The notes under the pieces: generated by a model
What the model was told of the DNA's origin: nothing
Seen by the model: only the letters and a program-made list of their open reading frames with translations
Databases searched by the model: none
Part shown: piece after piece, positions 32,672 through 40,525 of the stretch
Position numbering within the stretch: the first letter of the stretch is position 1
Layout: each line of letters begins with the position of its first letter
Program-made: the position numbers and the translations under genes
Origin: Actinomycetospora termitidis
GTDB taxonomy: Bacteria; Actinomycetota; Actinomycetes; Mycobacteriales; Pseudonocardiaceae
Assembly: GCF_030286555.1 (NCBI RefSeq)
Contig: NZ_JASVWF010000007.1
Span: forward strand, 288,700 to 352,699
Length of the DNA stretch: 64,000 nucleotides
Direction of reading: 5' to 3'

Positions 32672-33721
32672 CTACAGATTCGGCGCGTTGCCCGTGAACG
32701 TCGTCCACGCGGGCTTCGGCTGGTCGGTGAGCGTGCGCAGCCCGAAGTGCTGCTCGCGGCTCGACGTCGGGAGCCCGTCGCGGAGGTTGTAGACGAGGAA
32801 CGTCCGGACGTACGGCCACTGCGCGACGAGCCGGAAGGCGTCGGCGAGGATCGCGGCCTGCTGCTCGTTCGTGACGACGCCGGGGGCGGGCAGGGTCGGC
32901 GACCCGAACTCCGTGATCCAGATGCCCTTGGCGGAGTCGCCGCGTCCGACCATGTAGTTGCGCAACGTCGGGACCGCGGCGAACCCGGTCGACCCGGTCT
33001 TCGAGGGCATCGTCGGGAACGAGTAGGGGTGGAACGAGATCCCGTCGAAGGCGGACTGTGCGCCGCCCTGGTAGAGCGCGTAGATCCACGCGGCGGTCGC
33101 GTAGTGGCCCGGGGCGCCGTCGTCGCCGTCGGAGGAGATCCCTCCGGTGAGGACGGTCGCGCCGGGGTCGGCGGCCCTGAGGGACGCGGACACCGGCTTG
33201 AGGAGCTTGATGTACGCGTACGGGTCGGGGGACGGGTTCCACGCGCTCGCGAGGTTCGGCTCGTTCCACACCTCCCACACGTCGAGGTACGGCCCGTAGC
33301 GCTTCGCCACGACGGAGGCGAACGCGGCCATGTCGGCCGGGTTGCTCGGTGGGCGGCGGTTCGAGGTGCCCGACGGGCGGGCCCACGCCGGGGTGTAGCC
33401 GACCAGCCCGATCACCTGCAGGCCCCCGGTGACGGCGGCCCGCACCGCCTGGTCGGTCCGGGTCCACGAGTAGGAGCCGCGCGAGGTCTCGATCGCGGAC
33501 CAGTCGATGTCCAGGCGGATCCAGCGGGCGCCGGCGGCCTTCATCGTCTGCACGTCGGAGGCCTGCGTCGCCGCGTCGGCGAACAGGAACGACCCGCCGG
33601 GGGAGAAGCCGGCGCGCCCCGCGGGGGCGGCGGTCGCGGGCGTCGGGGCCGGGGTGCCGTGCACGAGCGAGGCCAGCACGATCGCGACGACGGCGGCGAT
33701 CAGCAGGGGGAGGCGACGCAC
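32672..33721 (-). CDS. Secreted glycoside hydrolase (PslG/GH39-like fold)
   Basis: 349 residues from the GTG at 33721; AAGGAC lies about nine bases upstream. A signal peptide covers residues 1-33 (LLIAAVVAIVLASLV then PATAAPA). The (beta/alpha)8 enzyme has RWIRLDIDWSAIE, the acid/base Glu154 in WNEPN and the nucleophile Glu271 in IWITEFGSP. A later YNLRDG is also typical. The PslG family cuts the exopolysaccharide made by its own locus to prune or release it. It sits beside the locus's regulators and is oriented leftward, in the same direction as the papain-like gene above it. Confidence 0.9.
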   Translation of the reverse strand: MRRLPLLIAAVVAIVLASLVHGTPAPTPATAAPAGRAGFSPGGSFLFADAATQASDVQTMKAAGARWIRLDIDWSAIETSRGSYSWTRTDQAVRAAVTGGLQVIGLVGYTPAWARPSGTSNRRPPSNPADMAAFASVVAKRYGPYLDVWEVWNEPNLASAWNPSPDPYAYIKLLKPVSASLRAADPGATVLTGGISSDGDDGAPGHYATAAWIYALYQGGAQSAFDGISFHPYSFPTMPSKTGSTGFAAVPTLRNYMVGRGDSAKGIWITEFGSPTLPAPGVVTNEQQAAILADAFRLVAQWPYVRTFLVYNLRDGLPTSSREQHFGLRTLTDQPKPAWTTFTGNAPNL

Positions 33722-33834
33722 GGTGCGCTCGTCCTTTCGGTGGAGTGCCGGGGCGTCCCAACGTACGAGCGCGGCGGAACGAACCGGCGTCAATCCACCC
33801 CATCAGGTGCGAGGGCGCCGAACGAGGTAACGGT

Positions 33835-33849
33835 CCCGCCTCCGGCGGG
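33835..33849 (-). terminator. Hairpin after the permuted papain-like gene
   Basis: CCCGCC-TCC-GGCGGG lies 26 bases beyond the leftward stop at 33875. Confidence 0.5.
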
Positions 33850-33874
33850 TCACATCCCCTGCTCGCGGGCCCGG

Positions 33875-34831
33875 TCAGGGTCCCGACGGCGGGGCGAGCG
33901 GGGCGTCGGGGCCGACGATGCGCTCCACGTGGTCGGCGGTCCACGGGGCGTCGAGCAGCATCCGTGGCGTGACCAGCGAGTACGGCAGCCGCTCCGCGGC
34001 CGGGTCGTCGGGGCGGTCGACCGGGGTCCGCCGTCCCTGCGCGAGCGCGGGCCCGCCGTCGTGCAGGAACGGGCTGAGCAGGATGTCGACGGCGGCCTGG
34101 TCGAGGAACGTCGGCATGGCCTTCTCGACGGCGGCGAGCATCCGGTCGTAGGGCGCCTGCAGGTCGTCGTCGGTGAGCCAGCCGAGGGTCCGGACCAGCA
34201 GGGAGTCCAGGAACCCCTCCTGGGCCGGCGGGCCCGGCGCCGGCCGCTGCGGGTCGACCGGCTCGAGCGCGGACACGGCGAACGGGCGGTCGTAGAGGCG
34301 GGCGACGAGCTCGGCGCAGTAGAACTGGCGCCGGTCCGGGACGCCCTCCCACGCCCGGGCGGCCTCGAAGGCGAGCCGGCGGACCTCGAGCGCGCTCTCC
34401 GGTGCGAGGTCGCGGGCGAACGTCGCGAGGGCGATCGCGACGATCACGATCTTCGGGACGGAGAACGTCCCGTCGTCGTCCGGGCTGCGCAACGACGCCA
34501 GCCGCTCGAGGGCCGGGTCGCGCGGGACCTCCGGGCGCACCGCGAGCCGGTAGACCGACTGGCCGAGCTCCCAGAAGTGCGACACGTGGTCGCCCCGGAT
34601 CCCGCCGAGGTCGAACGGGCGGGTGCGGCAGAACGACATGTGGGCGGAGGCCATCTGCCCGTCGCCGTCCCCCGTCGCGATCCCGGAGTGCGAGAACCCG
34701 GATCCGTCCAGCCGGGTGATCATGTCCCCGAGTGGTTCGCCGGGGATCGGGGTCACGAGGAGTATGTCGCCGGCAGACACCTGGTCTAGGTCGATGACCA
34801 CGTCGGACGTATGGTCGGCATAAGAGGTCAC
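33875..34831 (-). CDS. Permuted papain-like (YiiX/NlpC-P60 superfamily) cysteine hydrolase
   Basis: 318 residues from the GTG at 34831; a GTG at 34801 is an alternative. The start AGDILLVTPIPGEPLGDMITRL resembles the YiiX/LRAT type, followed by His48 in GFSHSGI; the catalytic Cys172 is downstream in FYCAELVARLY, the permuted order His before Cys. A second Cys (67) and a long C-terminal region with RLPYSLVTPRMLLDAPW follow. No signal peptide is evident, so the enzyme is probably cytoplasmic. Members hydrolyse amide or thioester bonds; the substrate is unknown here. Its start is only five bases from the divergent BTAD regulator start. Confidence 0.75.
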   Translation of the reverse strand: MTSYADHTSDVVIDLDQVSAGDILLVTPIPGEPLGDMITRLDGSGFSHSGIATGDGDGQMASAHMSFCRTRPFDLGGIRGDHVSHFWELGQSVYRLAVRPEVPRDPALERLASLRSPDDDGTFSVPKIVIVAIALATFARDLAPESALEVRRLAFEAARAWEGVPDRRQFYCAELVARLYDRPFAVSALEPVDPQRPAPGPPAQEGFLDSLLVRTLGWLTDDDLQAPYDRMLAAVEKAMPTFLDQAAVDILLSPFLHDGGPALAQGRRTPVDRPDDPAAERLPYSLVTPRMLLDAPWTADHVERIVGPDAPLAPPSGP

Positions 34832-34836
34832 GGGCG

Positions 34837-37800
34837 GTGACTCCTGGGGGAGTGGTGACAGAGGTTCGTCTGCTCGGTGCGGTCGAGGTGGTGGGGACGC
34901 CGCCGGTGCGCAGCACGATCCTGCGGTCGTTGCTGGCCCACCTGGCGCTGGATCCCGGCCGCGCGGTGCCGACGGCGACCCTGATCGACGAGCTCTACGA
35001 CACCGCGCTGCCGAAGCACCCGTCGAGCGCGCTCCACGTCCAGGTGACGCGGCTGCGCAAGTGGGTGGCCCCCGCCGTCGTGGAGAGCACCGGTGGCGGA
35101 TACGTCCTGCAGCTCCCGCGGTCGGCGGTCGACCTGAGCCGCTTCCTGGACGCCGCGGGCCGCGACCCGGCCGAGGCTCTGGCGGAGTACCGCGGCGAGG
35201 CGTTCCCCGGGTGCCGGCCCGGGCCCCGGCTGGCGGCCGAGGGCCAACGGGTACGGCGTCGGCACCGGGAGGTCGTCGAGGAACACGCCCGGTGCCTGCT
35301 CGCCGACGGCCGGTCGCGCGAGGTCGTGGCCCTGACGGCGGGGGTACTCGACGACGACCCCGACCACGAGGGCATCGCGTCCGTCGCCGCCCTCGCGCTG
35401 CACGCCGAGGGACGCACCGGGGAGGCGCTGAAGCTCCTCGCCACCACGCGCGCCGTCCTGCGGACCGAGCACGGCGTGGACCCGGGCGAGGCCCTGCGCT
35501 CGGCCGAGCGGGCCGTCCTGGACTCCGAGCAGCGGCGTCGCCGGGACGTCGTCGGCCGCGGCGCACCGCTCGCGACGATCCGGGAGGCGCTCGACGACAC
35601 CCGCTCCGGGCGGATCGTCGTGGTCGCGGGCGAGGCCGGGATCGGGAAGTCGACCCTCCTGCGGGCCGCCCTCGAGGAGGCCGCCCGTCGCGGGGGCACC
35701 GTCGGGCGCGGGCTCTGGGAGCACGACCAGGCGCCGTTCGCCGCGTGGGTGCAGGCGCTGCACGCGGTGGGCGTGGCGCCGCCGTCGCTGCGCGACCCCA
35801 CCCCCGGGCGCACGCTGCGCCGCCGGCTCGCGGCGATCTCGGCTGAGGGCCTGGTCCTCGTGATCCTCGACGACGCCCACCGCGCCGACCCGGCGTCGTT
35901 GCACGTCCTGCGCGGTCTCGGGCAGGCGGGGCTGCCCAGTGGGGTGGTCGTGCTCGTCGCGGCGCGCGAGCCGGACACCACCGCGCACCCGGCCTGGAGC
36001 GACGCGGCGGCCGACCTCAGCCTGCTCGACGACGTCGTCCGCCTGCCCCTGACCGAGCTCGACGAGGCGGGCACCCGCGCGATGGTCGTCGACGCCATGG
36101 GCTGGGACCAGGCCTCCCAGCGGCTCGTCGCCGCGCTGTGGAGCCGCACCGGAGGCCACCCGCTGCACCTGTCCGCGCTGCTCGCGGAGCTGAAGGACCT
36201 TCCCGACGACGAGTCGCGCGAGGCGGCGACCCGGCGCGTCCCGGCGCGGTTGCGGCCGCTGCTCGACCACCAGCTCGGCGGGCTCCCCGAGCCGTGCCGC
36301 AGCGCGCTGGAGGCGATGGCGGTGCTCGGGCCGCTGCCGCTGGCCGAACTCGCGGGCGCCGTCGGCACCGACGAGCGCACCCTCGCGCGGGACGTCCGAC
36401 CCGCCGTCGTGATGACCCTGGTCGAGCCGACCGCCGACGGCTTCGCGTTCCGCCACGACCTCACCGCGGCCGCGGTGCTCGACGTGGTGCCCGCCGTGGT
36501 GCGCGCCCAGCTGCACCGGGCGCGCCTGGCCGCCCTCGGGCACGACGCGGAGCCGTTCACGGTGCTGCGCCACGCCGTGGGGGCCGCGGCGCTCCTGCCG
36601 GCGGTCGAGGTCGCCGACGCGCACCTGCCCGCGGCCTTCGCCGCCTACCGTGACGGGGCGCTCGCGACGGCCCTGGAGCTGCTGGACGCCGCGGCGCCGA
36701 CGACGTCGCGCCCGGTGCACGTCCGCCTGCTGCGGGGCCTCGTGCGCGAGGTGCAGGGGCGGGTGGACGAGGCGGCGGACCTGTTCGACGCCGTCGTCGC
36801 CGACCCCGACGCCGAGATCGAGGACTCCGTCTCCGCCGCCCTGGGCGACGACGCGCTGGGGCCCTCGGTCGCGGGCCGGCCGCGGCGCCTGGAGCGGCTC
36901 CGCCGGGTGCACGCGCTGCCGTTGACCGACCTGCAGCGGGCCCGGGTGCTGCGCGGTCTCGTCGTCGAGGAGCAGCAGATCGACGGCGACGGGACGGCGT
37001 CGCTGGTCGGGGAGCTGCTCGCGATGGGCGACGGCGGGGCCGAGCCGATGCTCGCCGCCGAGATCGCCGTGACGCGGGCCTACCTGCAGCTGGGGGTGTC
37101 GGTGCCCGCGAGGGACCGGGTCGCGACCGCCCGCCGCGCCGCGGCCCTCGCGCGGGCCGCCGACGCGGTGACGCTGCGCCTGGAGGCCGACGAGCTGCTC
37201 GTCGCGGCGCTCGTCGGGGCCGGGTCGTTGGACGAGGCGCTCGCCGTGGCGGCCGAGCTGGGGCCGGAGGCCGAGCGGCGGCACCGCCCGCGGACGATCT
37301 GGGCGACGCGCCTGGTGGAGGCGTCCGCGCTGCTCGCGGGCGGCAAGATCGAGGAGGCCGACCAGGCGGCGCAGGAGGCGTTCGGGCGCGCGCACGAGCT
37401 GGGCATCGCCGACGCGCTCGGCGCCTTCGGGGCGCACCTGGTGATCCGCCACCTGCTCACCGGCAGCCTCCCCGTCCTCGGGGGCCTGCCGGCGCGGACG
37501 GCCACCGACTACCCGCGCGAGCCGGCCTGGTCGGCGGTCGCGGCCGTGGACGCGGTGCAGGGGGACGACCTCGCCGCCGCCGCCGAGCAGCTCGCCGAGT
37601 TCCACCGACGCCGCCACGGGCGCGAGGGCGGGCTGTTCGACCGGGTCGGACTCTGCCTGGCCGCGTGCGCCGCCTTCGCGCTCGACGACCGGGCGACCGC
37701 CGACCTCGTCCTGACCGCCCTGCCCGACGATCCGGGCGCGACGGTCGTCGTCGGGATCGGCGCGGCGTTCCTGGGGCCGCTGGACCTCTACCGCGGGCTC

Positions 37801-37998
37801 GCGCTGGCCGCCCGTGGCGAGCAGGACGGGGCCCACCGACGCTTCCGTGCGGCCCAGGCGACCGCGACGGCGCTGGGTTGGTACCCGTGGGCGGACGCGG
37901 CGGAGGGCTTCGCGGAGGCCACGGGGGGCACGGCCCCGGGGCGGCCCTCCGACACCCCGGGACCGGTCCTGCCCCTGGGACTCCGGCGAGCGCTCTGA
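34837..37998 (+). CDS. BTAD/SARP-like AAA-type transcription regulator
   Basis: 1053 residues from the GTG at 34837 (AGAGGT upstream); a GTG at 34855, after GGGGGAG, is an alternative. Residues 1-85 are a winged-helix DNA-binding domain (EVRLLGAVEVVG, TATLIDELYDTALPKHPSSAL). A BTAD bacterial transcription activation domain follows to about 235. An ATPase domain with a normal Walker A (GEAGIGKSTLL) and Walker B (LVLVILDDAHRADP) continues to about 520, followed by TPR-like helical repeats. This architecture activates secondary metabolism and surface genes in actinobacteria. It is divergent from the papain-like gene and upstream of the secreted repeat protein. Confidence 0.87.
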   Translation: MTPGGVVTEVRLLGAVEVVGTPPVRSTILRSLLAHLALDPGRAVPTATLIDELYDTALPKHPSSALHVQVTRLRKWVAPAVVESTGGGYVLQLPRSAVDLSRFLDAAGRDPAEALAEYRGEAFPGCRPGPRLAAEGQRVRRRHREVVEEHARCLLADGRSREVVALTAGVLDDDPDHEGIASVAALALHAEGRTGEALKLLATTRAVLRTEHGVDPGEALRSAERAVLDSEQRRRRDVVGRGAPLATIREALDDTRSGRIVVVAGEAGIGKSTLLRAALEEAARRGGTVGRGLWEHDQAPFAAWVQALHAVGVAPPSLRDPTPGRTLRRRLAAISAEGLVLVILDDAHRADPASLHVLRGLGQAGLPSGVVVLVAAREPDTTAHPAWSDAAADLSLLDDVVRLPLTELDEAGTRAMVVDAMGWDQASQRLVAALWSRTGGHPLHLSALLAELKDLPDDESREAATRRVPARLRPLLDHQLGGLPEPCRSALEAMAVLGPLPLAELAGAVGTDERTLARDVRPAVVMTLVEPTADGFAFRHDLTAAAVLDVVPAVVRAQLHRARLAALGHDAEPFTVLRHAVGAAALLPAVEVADAHLPAAFAAYRDGALATALELLDAAAPTTSRPVHVRLLRGLVREVQGRVDEAADLFDAVVADPDAEIEDSVSAALGDDALGPSVAGRPRRLERLRRVHALPLTDLQRARVLRGLVVEEQQIDGDGTASLVGELLAMGDGGAEPMLAAEIAVTRAYLQLGVSVPARDRVATARRAAALARAADAVTLRLEADELLVAALVGAGSLDEALAVAAELGPEAERRHRPRTIWATRLVEASALLAGGKIEEADQAAQEAFGRAHELGIADALGAFGAHLVIRHLLTGSLPVLGGLPARTATDYPREPAWSAVAAVDAVQGDDLAAAAEQLAEFHRRRHGREGGLFDRVGLCLAACAAFALDDRATADLVLTALPDDPGATVVVGIGAAFLGPLDLYRGLALAARGEQDGAHRRFRAAQATATALGWYPWADAAEGFAEATGGTAPGRPSDTPGPVLPLGLRRAL

Positions 37999-38373
37999 GA
38001 GCTCCCCGCCCCGACCGGTGTCCACCGGACGCATTGGATCGGGGTCGGCTTTCCGCAACCTTTCCGGAGTCCTCGGGCCGCCGTCGTGCTCGTCGGGAAA
38101 GTTTTCCCCCGATCGTGCATGGGTCCGAACGAGTTCGGGTACCACTCGATCCGCCTTCTCGTGGTGACGATTCGTCAGCGCGCGGACCACTCATTCTTTC
38201 GAGTGTCCGTGCTGGTCAGAGCTTTCTTCGTGCATTTCCATGATCGGGTCGTCACTCGTCCGTGATGCCTTCGTTATCTGTGGCAGCGACGGTCGGTGAC
38301 CGCCGCTTCCCGGTTCGGGGGGCACCGGGTCCTCCTGCCGTGCCATGCACACGTCTCATCGAGGAGGACTCCC
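37999..38373. promoter_or_regulatory. 375-base region before the secreted repeat protein
   Basis: No gene is seen. The region carries CTTTCCGcaacCTTTCCG direct repeats near 38050, the inverted repeat GGGAAA-GT-TTTCCC (38095-38108), and the perfect palindrome CCGAAC-GA-GTTCGG (38125-38138). A TTATCT element near 38275 is a possible -10. It likely holds the promoter of the following gene. Confidence 0.4.
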
Positions 38374-39075
38374 ATGGGTGCACACAGCGCTCCCCGCCGT
38401 CGCGACGGTCGGCTGAATGGCCTGGCCGGACGCGGTGCCTTCACCGCCGTCGCGGCCCTGTCGCTGGTCGGCGGGGGCAGCACGATGGCGTTCGCGGGCG
38501 AGCTGCCGGCGACCGAGCACGTCACCGACTCGCACGAGTCCTCGAAGCACGACGAGGGCCACGAGCACGGCAAGGACTGCGGCTGCGGGCACGAGCACGG
38601 CGACAAGCACGACGGTCACAAGAAGGACGACCACAAGAAGGACGACTGGGGCCACGGGGGCAAGGACCACGGCAAGCCGGACCACCCGGGCGGCATGCTC
38701 CCCGGCCTCGGTGACGTGCTCCCGGGCATGGACGACATGGACTCCGAGGACATGGCGCCCGAGGACATGGAGCCGGTGACCGAGACCCCGGAGACCGAGA
38801 CTCCGGAGACCGAGACTCCGAAGGCCGAGACCCCGGAGACCGAGACGCCCGAGGACGTGACGGTGACCCCGGTCGAGCCCGAGAAGGACAAGGGCGACAA
38901 GGACAAGGGCGGGAAGTCCGAGGACGGCAAGGACAAGTCCGAGGGCGGCAAGGACAAGGGCGACAAGGACAAGGGCGACAAGGACAAGGGCGACAAGGAC
39001 AAGGGCGACAAGGACAAGGGCGACAAGGGCGGGAAGCCCGGCAAGGAGAAGGCCCCGGAGATGGTCGTCTTCTGA
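38374..39075 (+). CDS. Secreted His-rich, KGDKD-repeat protein of unknown function
   Basis: 233 residues from the ATG at 38374, four bases after GAGGAGGA. A signal peptide covers about 1-43 (FTAVAALSLVGGGSTMAFA, cut before GELPA). The mature chain begins with a His/Asp/Lys segment containing CGCG and HEHG motifs (about 60-105), rich in candidate metal ligands. Next is an acidic Met/Asp stretch (LPGMDDMDSEDM), ETPETETP repeats, and a highly charged C-terminal third made of KGDKD pentapeptides encoded by tandem 15-base units. There is no LPxTG, lipobox or recognised fold. A metal-binding or matrix-interacting surface protein is my inference, in line with the locus. Confidence 0.85.
   Translation: MGAHSAPRRRDGRLNGLAGRGAFTAVAALSLVGGGSTMAFAGELPATEHVTDSHESSKHDEGHEHGKDCGCGHEHGDKHDGHKKDDHKKDDWGHGGKDHGKPDHPGGMLPGLGDVLPGMDDMDSEDMAPEDMEPVTETPETETPETETPKAETPETETPEDVTVTPVEPEKDKGDKDKGGKSEDGKDKSEGGKDKGDKDKGDKDKGDKDKGDKDKGDKGGKPGKEKAPEMVVF
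38956..39015 (+). repeat. Tandem 15-bp coding repeats (KGDKD units)
   Basis: Four perfect copies of AAGGGCGACAAGGAC at 38956, 38971, 38986 and 39001, followed by a partial fifth. They encode the KGDKD pentapeptide repeats of the secreted protein and could vary in number by slippage. Confidence 0.85.
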
Positions 39076-39081
39076 TGGATG

Positions 39082-39110
39082 GGCGGGCCGGTCGAGGGGG
39101 ACGGCCCGCC
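39082..39110 (+). terminator. Hairpin terminator of the secreted repeat protein gene
   Basis: GGCGGGCC (39082-39089) pairs with GGCCCGCC (39103-39110) across a 13-base loop, six bases after the stop at 39075. Confidence 0.7.
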
Positions 39111-39706
39111 GGGCAGGGTCTGGACTTCTGTGGCGACACGCGCAACAGACCGTGCGACACGCCCCAGAAGTCCGGATCTTGCGCCAGGACCGCCGGTCGC
39201 GGCGCCGCACGATCGCCGAGTGCGACACACCACGCAGGTCCCGCGGCACCGGAACCTCCACCACGTCGACCTCGCGCGCGGACGACCGTCGACGGGCGCC
39301 GACCGCCCCAGCGTGAATGGCGCCCTGCACGCATCCTGTGCCAGTAGATCGCCATTCACCACGCGTGGAGCACCACCTCCGGACCGGCCACGAGCGCGAG
39401 TGCGACACCACGCAGGAACGACGCCTCGCGAACCTGCGCCCTGTCGCACTCACCGCCCGGAGCCGGCCGCACGATGTCGGTGCCGACACGCCCCGACGTC
39501 CGGAACCCGCGAGGGCCCCGTCGGCGAGCTGCGCCACGCAGGTCCCGCGGCCTGCGCAGCGGCCTGACGTCGCACTCACCGGCACGGACCGAGCAAGATC
39601 ACCGGAACGACGAGGATCCGGGCGCCCAGGCCTCGGATCCTCCTCGTTCCGGTGATCATGGGCGCAGGGTGCCCCCAGAGGTCGCCGATGCGGACGCCCA
39701 GGCCCC
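39111..39706. repeat. Non-coding hairpin-rich region
   Basis: About 600 bases without a gene but with stacked inverted repeats: GGACTTCTG/CAGAAGTCC (39122-39173); GTGAATGGCG/CGCCATTCAC (39313-39359); a 19-base arm pair at 39398-39416 and 39433-39451 matching at 16 of 19; and the strong hairpin at 39597-39657. An 18-base direct repeat, CCACGCAGGTCCCGCGGC, occurs at 39230 and 39534. GAGTGCGAC/GTCGCACTC appears repeatedly as the outer end of these elements. It may be a degraded repeat cluster or transcription-termination zone. Confidence 0.6.
39597..39657 (-). terminator. Long hairpin, 24-bp arms with one mismatch, 13-base loop
   Basis: Left arm 39597-39620 and right arm 39634-39657 pair at 23 of 24 positions. 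It lies 50 bases beyond the leftward stop at 39707. The hairpin at 63863-63923 has the same arm length, mismatch count and loop length. Confidence 0.65.
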
Positions 39707-40399
39707 TCACCCCACCCGCTGCCACGTCCCGGGCGTCGTCTCCGTCCAGACCGAGGCCGCCGTGTCGGTGACGGCGTCCGGCACCGGGGTCGACAGCAGC
39801 ATCCCGCGTGCCTCCTCGTCGGGCGCCAGCATCGCCGGACCGGCCCCGGACGTCCGCGCCTCCAGCACGCACGAGCCCGGCGCCAGTCCCGGGTACGACG
39901 CCGGGCCCGCACCCAGCGGCGACACCGCCGGGCGGTTCTGGCAGAGCACGGCCGAGGGGCCCGTCGTCACCGACTCCGGGAGCGCCGCCAACCCGACCTG
40001 CACCCGGAGCGACCGCAGCGGGTTCGGGGCCGGCGCGCCCGAGGAGTTCCGCACGACCAGCGTCGCCAGCAGCAGGTGCGACCCCGCCGGCGCCCCGCGC
40101 GTGCTCGCCACGAACGGTCCGACGCCGACCTCGTAGCCGTACCCGCCCAGCTGTACCGGCGTCCCCGCGGCGACGTCGGCGGCCGGCACCGGCGGCGGCG
40201 CACCGACCGCGGCCGTGCCGGACCTGGCGTCGGAGTCGGTCAGGAACGTCAGCGCCAGCACGACCACCAGCACCGCCGCGAGCACGCCCAGCACCACGAC
40301 CACGGACATCCGGCCGCGCCCGCCCCACGTCGTGGGCTCACCGGCCCAGGACCCGTCGTCGTCGGGCGCCGGCAGCTCGCCGAACGGAGATCGCGCCAC
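39707..40399 (-). CDS. Single-span membrane protein with extracytoplasmic domain (DUF4352-like)
   Basis: 230 residues from the GTG at 40399, eight bases after GGAGGAG. A Pro/Gly/Trp-rich cytoplasmic head precedes a membrane helix at about 36-57 (MSVVVVLGVLAAVLVVVLALTF). The outer domain contains YEVGVGPFVAST, HLLLATLVVRNSS and MLAPDEEARGMLLSTPV, resembling the telokin-like DUF4352 strand pattern, and has two Cys that could bond. The family assignment is tentative. It is divergent from the ABC gene, with a 126-base control region, and ends near the long hairpin. Confidence 0.65.
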   Translation of the reverse strand: MARSPFGELPAPDDDGSWAGEPTTWGGRGRMSVVVVLGVLAAVLVVVLALTFLTDSDARSGTAAVGAPPPVPAADVAAGTPVQLGGYGYEVGVGPFVASTRGAPAGSHLLLATLVVRNSSGAPAPNPLRSLRVQVGLAALPESVTTGPSAVLCQNRPAVSPLGAGPASYPGLAPGSCVLEARTSGAGPAMLAPDEEARGMLLSTPVPDAVTDTAASVWTETTPGTWQRVG

Positions 40400-40525
40400 G
40401 CCTCGCTCCTCCCCGCTCGGTCCCGGGGGGACAGCCTGCCCCACACCGGAACCCGCGGCAGCACTGTCGGACCCCCTCGCTACTGTCCGGCGCCAACCGG
40501 TCAGGTGATCTGCAGGGGGAATGCG

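Noticed and set aside
38881..39030. A minisatellite or CRISPR-like array
   Set aside because: The 15-base units are in frame and code for KGDKD repeats of a secreted protein; no spacers separate them.
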